A stretch of 5,004 nucleotides of DNA, taken from Planctomycetaceae bacterium UBA6172 (lineage in GTDB: Bacteria; Planctomycetota; Planctomycetia; Pirellulales; Pirellulaceae). The DNA lies in NCBI GenBank assembly GCA_002422955.1, contig DITY01000264.1, forward strand, positions 1-5,004, in the 5' to 3' direction. This document shows positions 1 through 5,004 of the stretch, piece after piece (position 1 is the first letter of the stretch; the number at the start of each line of letters is the position of its first letter). The notes under the pieces were generated by a model, which was not told the DNA's origin, made no database searches, and saw nothing but the letters and a program-made list of their open reading frames with translations. Made by a program: the position numbers and the translations under genes.

Positions 1-1518
1 TATCCAGTCGGTGATGACTTGGCCGCCGACGTCGGTCAGCCGGAAATCGCGGCCTTGGAAGCGGCGGGTGAGCTTGAGGTGATCGAGCCCGAACTGGTGC
101 AGCATGGTCGCGTGCAGGTCGTTGATGTGGACCGGCTTGTCGGCCACGTGCCAACCGATCTCGTCCGTCGCCCCGTAGGTTAGCCCCCGCTTCATGCCGC
201 CGCCCGCCATCAACATCGTGAAGGCGAACGGGTGGTGATCGCGGCCCGTGCCGACTTCGCGTTTTCCGCCGCGGTTTTCTCCCAGCGGCGTGCGGCCGAA
301 CTCGCTGCCCCAGACCACGAGGGTCGAATCGAGCAGGCCACGTTGCTTCAGGTCATTGATCAGCGCCGCGATCGGTTGATCGACGCAGCCGGCGTTGTAG
401 GGCAATTCGGTCGGAATATTGCTGTGATGATCCCACGAGGCATAGATGATGTTGATGAATCGCACGCCGCGTTCGACCATCCGCCGAGCCAACAGACAAT
501 TTCGCGCGAAGCTCTTGTAAGTATCGCCCTGCTTGCCGCGACCCCCGAGCCCCTCGGGTTCGGGGCGATCGAGCCCGTAGGCGTCCCGCGTCGCTTGCGA
601 TTCGTTCGCCAGGTCGATCAATTCCGGCGCGGCGGTTTGCATCCGAAAGGCCAACTCGTAGGAGGCGATGCGAGCCGCGATCTCGGGATCATGCACCTCG
701 GCATACCGCTTGGCGTTCAAATCACGCAGCGTGTCGAGGCCCTGGCGTTGCAGCTCCGGGGGCAGGCCATCGGGGTTCGACAGATTCAAGACCGGCTCCC
801 CTTCGTTGCGAAACAGCACGCCGGCGTAGGTCGAAGGCAGGAAGCCGGATTGCCACAGGGTCGTACCGCCAGACGACCCTCGACCGCTGGTCAGCACCAC
901 GTAGCCGGGTAAGTCTTGCGACTCGCTGCCCAGTCCATAGTTCAGCCACGAGCCCATCGTCGGCAGGCCGAAGGTCGCGCGGCCGCACTGCATCATCAGT
1001 TGACCGGGGTGGTGGTTGAATTGCTCGGTATGCAGCGACCGGATCATCATCAAATCGTCGGCGACGCCGCCCAGGTTCGGCAGCAGTTCGCTGAATTCCA
1101 TCCCACATTCGCCATGCTTTTTGAACTTGTAGGGCGACCCCTGCAACAGCGCGTTCTCTTTCTTGATGAAGGCGAAGCGGACCTTTTCCAGCATCGAATC
1201 GGGGAGCGGTTCGCCATGCCGACTGTTGAGCAGCGGCTTGGGGTCGAACAGGTCGATCTGCGACGGCGCACCGGCCATGAAGATGAAAATGCAGGCCTTC
1301 GCCTTGGCATCGAAGTGGGGCGGCTTGGGGGCCAGCGGGTTGGCGAGATTCAAGCCGGGCGACTGGCCGCTGGCTGGTGCCTCTGCCGCGGGCAGCAAGC
1401 CATCGCCGGCCAACATCGAACCGAGCGCCGCCAAGCCAAGGCCGCTGGCGGACGTGTTGAGGAACTCGCGACGGGCCGATCGGGTAACCGCGGCCGAACG
1501 GGCAGTATCGATCTTCAT
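1..1518 (-). CDS. DUF1501 family protein with Tat signal (3' end outside window)
   Basis: Seen: an open frame of 506 codons from ATG at 1518 to the window edge with no stop. Residues 13-22 (TRSARREFLN) match a twin-arginine signal, followed by a hydrophobic stretch to about residue 36 and an Ala-rich possible cleavage site near 44-48 (PAAEA). Family hallmarks follow in order: FIFMAGAPSQIDLFDPKP (78-95), EQFNHHPGQLMMQCGR (165-180), LPTMGSWLNYGLG (185-197), SWDHHSN (361-367), VVWGSEFGRTP (401-411), GRDHHPFAFTMLMAGGGMKRG (425-445) and a C-terminal HINDLHATMLHQFGLD with RRFQGRDFRLTDV (464-497). Known: DUF1501 (PF07394) is, as I recall, grouped with the alkaline phosphatase/sulfatase superfamily; family members usually end a few residues after the last motif, so little is missing. 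Inferred: a periplasmic, possibly metal-dependent hydrolase-like protein working with the cytochrome encoded just upstream. Substrate unknown. The start is supported by the Tat motif and the 4-base gap to the upstream stop; only a weak GAGA lies in the ribosome-binding position, so translational coupling is likely. Confidence 0.95.
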   Translation of the reverse strand, partial: MKIDTARSAAVTRSARREFLNTSASGLGLAALGSMLAGDGLLPAAEAPASGQSPGLNLANPLAPKPPHFDAKAKACIFIFMAGAPSQIDLFDPKPLLNSRHGEPLPDSMLEKVRFAFIKKENALLQGSPYKFKKHGECGMEFSELLPNLGGVADDLMMIRSLHTEQFNHHPGQLMMQCGRATFGLPTMGSWLNYGLGSESQDLPGYVVLTSGRGSSGGTTLWQSGFLPSTYAGVLFRNEGEPVLNLSNPDGLPPELQRQGLDTLRDLNAKRYAEVHDPEIAARIASYELAFRMQTAAPELIDLANESQATRDAYGLDRPEPEGLGGRGKQGDTYKSFARNCLLARRMVERGVRFINIIYASWDHHSNIPTELPYNAGCVDQPIAALINDLKQRGLLDSTLVVWGSEFGRTPLGENRGGKREVGTGRDHHPFAFTMLMAGGGMKRGLTYGATDEIGWHVADKPVHINDLHATMLHQFGLDHLKLTRRFQGRDFRLTDVGGQVITDWI

Positions 1519-1522
1519 GGGG
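1519..1522 (-). other. 4-base gap between the two genes (likely translational coupling)
   Basis: On the coding strand the junction reads TGA-CCCC-ATG. There is no room for a promoter or terminator, so the DUF1501 gene must be read from the upstream message. Only a weak purine stretch (CGAGAA) precedes the second start, which suggests ribosomes finishing the first gene re-initiate on the second and that the two products are made together. Confidence 0.85.
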
Positions 1523-4500
1523 TCATTCTCGGACAATGAATTCGTCGAGGTTGATCAGGATGCGAAGCGTCGTCGCCCAGGCGGCAAGCTCCGCCGCATC
1601 GAGCGGCGGATCGTCGCGAGCCGTGTCGGTCGCTCCCGTCGCGACCAGTCGTTTCGCCGCCTCGGGATCGTTCTGGTAATGGCTCCTGGCCGACGCCAGC
1701 AACGTGGCGAAGCGGTTGTGCTCTTCCTCGTCCGGCGGTCGCGTCAAGCAGAGCCGAAAGGCAAATTCTCGCCGCGCGGCGTCATCCTCCTTGGCCTCGC
1801 GGAGCACCCGCGCGGCCAAGGCGACGGCGGCTTCGGTGAAGACGACGTTGTTGAGCAGCGTCAGCGCTTGCAGCGGCGTGTTGCTGATCTCGCGGCTGAG
1901 CTGTGAGGTGTTGGAATCGGGACAATCGAAGGTGATCAGCGTCGGATGCGGCGCGGTGCGTTTGAAGAACGTGTACATCCCCCGCCGATACCTGTCGCCG
2001 CCACCGCTGAGCGTCCATTTGAAATTGTTGGCGTAGCTGAGTTCCGCGACCCCCGGGGGCAGCGGCGGAAAGACGCTCGGGCCACCGACCGTCCGGTCCA
2101 GCAGGCCGCTCGTCGCCAATACCAAGTCCCGCACGATCTCCGCTTCGACGCGGACCCGGTTTTGCCGCGCGAGCAAACGATTGGTCGGGTCGAGGTCACT
2201 CAGCTCGGGGCGGTGCCGCGAGGCTTGGCGATAGGTGGCGCTCATCACGATCTCCTTGATCAGCCCCTTGCGGCTCCATCCCAATTCGCGCGGCAGTCGC
2301 CAGGCCAGCCAATCGAGCAATTCGGGATGCGTCGGCGGTTCGCCACGGACACCGAAATCGCTGAGCGTCGGGACCAGGCCCTGGCCGAAGAGGCGCTGCC
2401 AAAGTTGATTGACCATCACCCGCGCGGTCAGCGGATGATTCGGCTCGACGAGCCAACGCGCCAGGTCGAGCCGATCGGGCGTCTGGCCAGCGACCCGCGG
2501 GACCAACGGATGAACTTGCTGAATCACCTCGGGCGCGCTGGAAACGATCTCCTCGGCCGGTTGCAGGAAGTCGCCCCGTTCGAACCGGCGCGTCGAGCGG
2601 GGTGCCGCTTGGATCACGGCCGCGCGGATCAGCGGTGAGGGTGGCGCTTTGGCCTTCAACGCCTGCAGTTGCTTGGCCAGCTCGGCCGCGGCGGAATCTT
2701 GAGCCGCGACATGATCAGCGATCTGGCGAGCCTGCTCGGTCGATCGCTCCGTCGGCGCGACACGAAGCGCCGCGGCCACCGCCTCCGGCAGAGAACGGAA
2801 CGGGTCATGGCCGGTCAGCGTTAGCAGTCGGAACCGCCCCAGCGTGTGACCGCCGCCGTACTGCTGATCGATCATCACCCGCAACCGATAGCCTGGCGGG
2901 ATTACGATCGGCTCGCTGGTAAAGCAGCTCAGCGTGTGCGGCTTGCCCATCTGTGGCGAGATCGCCCAACCCGTTTTCGGGTCAGGGTTCAGCACATTCG
3001 CGGGGGCGAACTTGGCCTGAGAAAAGTCGGCTTCGGCGGAAACGAACTCGATCGCCCGCTCGACAGCGGGGGCGTCCGCTACGGGCGTCGACTCGGCCGC
3101 ACCCGCCGCGTCGCTGGGGCGCTCCGGCTCGAGCCGGGCGGAGAGCTGGGTGATCACGAAGTTGCCATTCTCGGCCCGACCCGGGCCCTGCTTGGCGAGC
3201 GACTCGTCGGTCAGCGCCGTCAAACGAATTCCGGTCAGCGGGCCTGGCGGCGGGGCGAGCAACAGGCTGTAGCGATCCGCGTCAGCCGATTCACCGGAAG
3301 CGAGCACCGCGCCGTCCTCGGCGATGCTCAGCGTCGCGGCGCTGGTCGCCGTCGCCTGCAACGGGATGGCCGCATGCTCCGTCAGCGGTTCGGTCGCCGC
3401 CGCGATCCGCGCCGCCTGATCCTGTTCCCAGCGGTCGATCTGAGGCCGCAGTTCGTCGATGCGATTTCTGTATCGCGATTCCAGATCCGCCAACTCGGCG
3501 GCATGCTGGGCTTGGGCGACTTCGAACCGCTGCAGTTCTTCGTCGCTGCGAGGCACCTCGAAATCGGACTCACCGACGTTGTTGAAGACCGCGAAAAGTT
3601 GGTAGTAATCGCGATGCGAGATCGCGTCGTACTTGTGGGAATGGCACCGGGCGCAGTTCATCGTCAACGCCATCCAGACGGCGGCGGTCGTCTCGGTTCG
3701 GTCGAACGTCGCTTCGACGCGAAACTCCTCCTGGTCGACGCCCCCCTCGGTGTTGGTCAGCGTTTGTCGATGGAACGCGGTCGCCAAACGCTGCATCGGC
3801 GTGGGCTCGTCGAGCAGATCGCCGGCGAGTTGTTCGATCGCGAATTGGTCGAGCGGCAGATCCCGGTTGATCGCGTCGATCACCCAATCGCGGTAACGCC
3901 AGGCGTTGGGGCGTGGGTTGTCCTTCTCGTAGCCGTCCGAATCGGCGTAGCGAGCCATGTCGAGCCAATGCCGCCCCCAGCGTTCGCCAAAATGCTCCGA
4001 CCGCAACAGTTGATCGACGACCCGTTCGTAAGCTTGGGGAGATTCATCGGCCAAGAATTGCTCGACGACCTCGATTTCCGGCGGCAAGCCGATCAGATCG
4101 GCGTACAACCGGCGGATCAGCGCCTCGCGTTCTTTGGGGGGCGACGGCTGGATGTTCGCGGCGTCCAGTCGGGCGAGGACGAAGCGATCGATCCCGTCGA
4201 CACACCAATCGGGGCGGCTGACCTCGGGTAGCACGGGCAGACTGACCGGTCGGAACGCCCAGTGACGCTCGTACGCCGCACCGCCGCTGATCCAATCCCG
4301 CAGCAACTCGATCTGTCCGGGCGTCAGCGGTTCGCCCTCCGGCGGCATCCGTTCGTTGGGGTCGTCGGTCGTCACCCGCCGCAGCAATTCGCTTTGCTCG
4401 GGGTCGCCCGCTCGGATCGCGACTTGGCCGGAATCGAGCTGCTTGGTCGCGTGCTCGGCTTGATCCAGACGCAGCCCCGCTTCGGATTCGTCGGGGCCGT

Positions 4501-4669
4501 GACAGAGCAGGCAGCGTTCGGCGAGCAGCGGCTGGATATCGCGCGCGAACGAGATCGGTCGCGGTGTCGCGCCGGCGGCGTTGCCCTCGCTGGCAGGTGT
4601 ATCCGCCAGCCCGACCGCGGCGTGCAGACAGCCGATTACCAAACAGGCATTTCTTAGGAGGCTGTTCAT
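1523..4669 (-). CDS. PSCyt1-PSCyt2(DUF1549)-PSD1(DUF1553) planctomycete cytochrome c protein
   Basis: Seen: 1048 codons, ATG at 4669, TGA at 1523-1525. Residues 1-22 are an export signal (Arg6, hydrophobic core, AVGLA). PSCyt1 spans about 41-130 with heme motif C53-LL-C56-H57 and candidate axial Met108 in ERMPPEG. PSCyt2/DUF1549 spans about 158-368, with ERWGRHWLDMARYADSDGYE, WRYRDWVIDAINRDLPLDQF and a second motif C339-AR-C342-H343. A charged coiled coil follows (about 378-425), then a beta-rich discoidin-like region (about 430-620; GPGRAENGNF, NPDPKTGWAI, DQQYGGGHTLGRF), a short helix (about 642-675) and PSD1/DUF1553 (about 731-990; RLDLARWLV, GGPSVFPP, DRYRRGMYTFFKRTAPHP, NTPLQALTLLNN). 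It ends with the usual NLDEFIVRE. Known: length and order are typical of this large planctomycete family, whose function is unsettled. Inferred: a periplasmic heme protein partnered with the downstream DUF1501 protein. An in-frame TTG at 4708 would add 13 residues before the signal peptide; ATG is preferred. No clear Shine-Dalgarno precedes it. Confidence 0.96.
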   Translation of the reverse strand: MNSLLRNACLVIGCLHAAVGLADTPASEGNAAGATPRPISFARDIQPLLAERCLLCHGPDESEAGLRLDQAEHATKQLDSGQVAIRAGDPEQSELLRRVTTDDPNERMPPEGEPLTPGQIELLRDWISGGAAYERHWAFRPVSLPVLPEVSRPDWCVDGIDRFVLARLDAANIQPSPPKEREALIRRLYADLIGLPPEIEVVEQFLADESPQAYERVVDQLLRSEHFGERWGRHWLDMARYADSDGYEKDNPRPNAWRYRDWVIDAINRDLPLDQFAIEQLAGDLLDEPTPMQRLATAFHRQTLTNTEGGVDQEEFRVEATFDRTETTAAVWMALTMNCARCHSHKYDAISHRDYYQLFAVFNNVGESDFEVPRSDEELQRFEVAQAQHAAELADLESRYRNRIDELRPQIDRWEQDQAARIAAATEPLTEHAAIPLQATATSAATLSIAEDGAVLASGESADADRYSLLLAPPPGPLTGIRLTALTDESLAKQGPGRAENGNFVITQLSARLEPERPSDAAGAAESTPVADAPAVERAIEFVSAEADFSQAKFAPANVLNPDPKTGWAISPQMGKPHTLSCFTSEPIVIPPGYRLRVMIDQQYGGGHTLGRFRLLTLTGHDPFRSLPEAVAAALRVAPTERSTEQARQIADHVAAQDSAAAELAKQLQALKAKAPPSPLIRAAVIQAAPRSTRRFERGDFLQPAEEIVSSAPEVIQQVHPLVPRVAGQTPDRLDLARWLVEPNHPLTARVMVNQLWQRLFGQGLVPTLSDFGVRGEPPTHPELLDWLAWRLPRELGWSRKGLIKEIVMSATYRQASRHRPELSDLDPTNRLLARQNRVRVEAEIVRDLVLATSGLLDRTVGGPSVFPPLPPGVAELSYANNFKWTLSGGGDRYRRGMYTFFKRTAPHPTLITFDCPDSNTSQLSREISNTPLQALTLLNNVVFTEAAVALAARVLREAKEDDAARREFAFRLCLTRPPDEEEHNRFATLLASARSHYQNDPEAAKRLVATGATDTARDDPPLDAAELAAWATTLRILINLDEFIVRE

Positions 4670-4693
4670 CGTCAACGGATCCGACGGCGGGAA

Positions 4694-4773
4694 CCCGGCA
4701 GGGGGCAATTTTACCGGGCAGGGGTTAATCTTGCCGGGCAGGGGGCAAGCGTGCCGGGCAGTATCGGGGCTAC
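4694..4773 (-). repeat. Array of 20-bp direct repeats, about 3.5 copies
   Basis: On the plus strand the core CCGGGCAGGGG recurs with an exact 20-base period: units start at 4694 (CCCGGCAGGGGGCAATTTTA), 4714 (CCGGGCAGGGGTTAATCTTG), 4734 (CCGGGCAGGGGGCAAGCGTG) and 4754 (CCGGGCAG, then diverging). Looser copies of CGGGCAG appear at 4785 and 4820, out of the 20-base phase. On the gene's strand the unit reads as a CCCCTGCCCGG core with a variable 9-base spacer. The conserved core with divergent spacer, about two helical turns apart, looks more like a row of protein-binding sites than simple slippage, but both remain possible. The array ends 24 bases before the ATG. Confidence 0.8.
4708..4713 (-). 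promoter_or_regulatory. Alternative -10 box inside the repeat array
   Basis: The coding strand reads TAAAAT here (5 of 6 matches to TATAAT), inside the spacer of the repeat unit nearest the gene. No good -35 hexamer lies 16-18 bases upstream (the sequence there is near CGGCAA). If used, transcription would start near 4701 with a leader of about 32 nt, and the other repeat copies would sit directly upstream of the promoter, where an activator or repressor would bind. Confidence 0.2.
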
Positions 4774-4848
4774 CAGCATGGCGGCGGGCAGAACCGTGAT
4801 TGCGGCACGAACGGGAAAGCGGGCAGGACGACGCGACGCGATTCGTGC

Positions 4849-4877
4849 AGTGTAACCGACGCGCAGGACGCTGTCAC
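4849..4877 (-). promoter_or_regulatory. Sigma70-like promoter candidate for the operon
   Basis: On the coding strand, GTGACA (4877-4872, 5 of 6 matches to TTGACA) is separated by exactly 17 bases from TACACT (4854-4849, 4 of 6 matches to TATAAT, with the key first, second and last bases kept). Transcription would begin near 4842, giving a leader of about 170 nt that includes the whole direct-repeat array. Planctomycete promoter consensus is poorly defined, so this is a candidate only. Confidence 0.35.
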
Positions 4878-4896
4878 AATCGCGGGGCGTTCGTGC

Positions 4897-4930
4897 GATC
4901 GACCGCGGTTGGGTTAAGGAGCGGTCGATC
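4897..4930. repeat. Perfect 10-bp inverted repeat with 14-base spacer
   Basis: The arms GATCGACCGC (4897-4906) and GCGGTCGATC (4921-4930) are exact reverse complements around a 14-base spacer. No T-run follows directly on either strand (the nearest plus-strand run, T5, begins 14 bases past the arm), so it is not a textbook intrinsic terminator. Its centre lies about 70 bases upstream of the predicted transcription start of the promoter at 4849-4877, a reasonable place for a dimeric regulator. It could instead be a weak terminator of a gene to the right or left. Confidence 0.6.
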
Positions 4931-5004
4931 ATTAACTGGCGCGATTTTTAGTCCGTTAAATCCACCCTCGTTGAAACGCAACGTCCAAGATGACGCCACG
5001 TGTT

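Larger units (their letters stand above)
4670..5004. other. Upstream non-coding region of the two-gene operon
   Basis: These 335 bases contain no convincing gene. The two short open frames here (minus-strand 4711-4932, plus-strand 4581-4799) have no recognisable domain and overlap the repeats or the signal-peptide region. The stretch holds a direct-repeat array near the start codon, a promoter candidate in the middle and an inverted repeat further up. The outermost part, about 4935-5004, is more AT-rich, with a T5 run at 4945-4949 and a weak 5-bp hairpin (4969-4983), and shows nothing I can name. Whatever gene lies to the right is outside the window. Confidence 0.7.

Noticed and set aside
232..1906. 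Plus-strand open frames (232-912, 916-1539, 1163-1906) and minus-strand frames opposite or offset from DUF1501
   Set aside because: They overlap the well-supported DUF1501 frame and the end of the cytochrome gene, and none shows a domain.
2846..4231. Plus-strand open frame of 461 codons opposite the cytochrome gene
   Set aside because: It is a by-product of GC-rich codon use on the opposite strand. Its product is Arg/Gly/Val-rich with no family motif, while the minus strand encodes continuous, recognisable domains.
4655..4670. Perfect plus-strand Shine-Dalgarno-like TAGGAGG
   Set aside because: It lies within the minus-strand signal-peptide codons and no standard start codon follows at a suitable distance (the sequence runs CTG TTC ATC).
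4670..4708. In-frame TTG start giving a 13-residue N-terminal extension (MPPAGFPPSDPLT)
   Set aside because: It would precede a complete signal peptide that starts at the ATG at 4669, and it is encoded by the edge of the repeat array.
4823..4870. GCAGGACG repeated at 4823-4830 and 4863-4870, exactly 40 bases apart
   Set aside because: The spacing is twice the 20-base period, but two 8-base copies with unrelated flanks, one of them inside the promoter spacer, are not enough to extend the array.
4711..4932. Minus-strand 73-codon open frame upstream of the operon, a possible leader peptide
   Set aside because: It begins inside the inverted repeat, spans the promoter and the direct repeats, has no ribosome-binding site and its Arg/Pro/Ala-rich sequence resembles no known family.
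4969..4983. Small hairpin CGTTG-AAACG-CAACG
   Set aside because: A 5-bp stem with no T-run is expected by chance; no terminator or operator can be supported.
1..5004. Frequent CGATCG hexamers through the window
   Set aside because: They lack the flanking bases of the cyanobacterial HIP1 octamer and fit codon use in GC-rich genes (Ile, Asp and Arg codons).

Overview
This GC-rich window carries two genes, both on the minus strand, in an arrangement that is a hallmark of Planctomycetota (and some other PVC-group bacteria). The gene contents (planctomycete-specific cytochrome domains PSCyt1/PSCyt2, PSD1 and DUF1501), the GC richness and the lack of a strong Shine-Dalgarno sequence before the first gene all fit a planctomycete chromosome. 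I cannot name a genus.

Layout, read in the direction of transcription (right to left): positions 5004-4670 are an upstream non-coding region. It holds a perfect 10-bp inverted repeat (4897-4930), a sigma70-like promoter candidate (4849-4877) and an array of 20-bp direct repeats (4694-4773) ending 24 bases before the first start codon. Positions 4669-1523 encode a 1048-residue exported protein with the order signal peptide, PSCyt1 (heme motif CLLCH), PSCyt2/DUF1549 (second CxxCH, CARCH), coiled coil, beta-rich discoidin-like region, second short coiled coil, PSD1/DUF1553. Four bases later, at 1518, begins a DUF1501 protein with a twin-arginine signal. It runs off the left edge after 506 codons, probably only a few residues short of its end.

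The two genes almost certainly form one transcription and translation unit. The first product should be a Sec-exported c-type cytochrome of one or two hemes. The second should be a Tat-exported protein related to the alkaline phosphatase/sulfatase superfamily. The pair is widely repeated in planctomycete genomes, but its substrate and reaction are, to my knowledge, not established, so no pathway is assigned.

The proteins themselves look like ordinary, intact members of their families. The least explained part of the window is the upstream region, where an exactly periodic 20-bp repeat array and a separate inverted repeat flank a plausible promoter. No RNA gene, CRISPR array, insertion sequence or phage feature was found.
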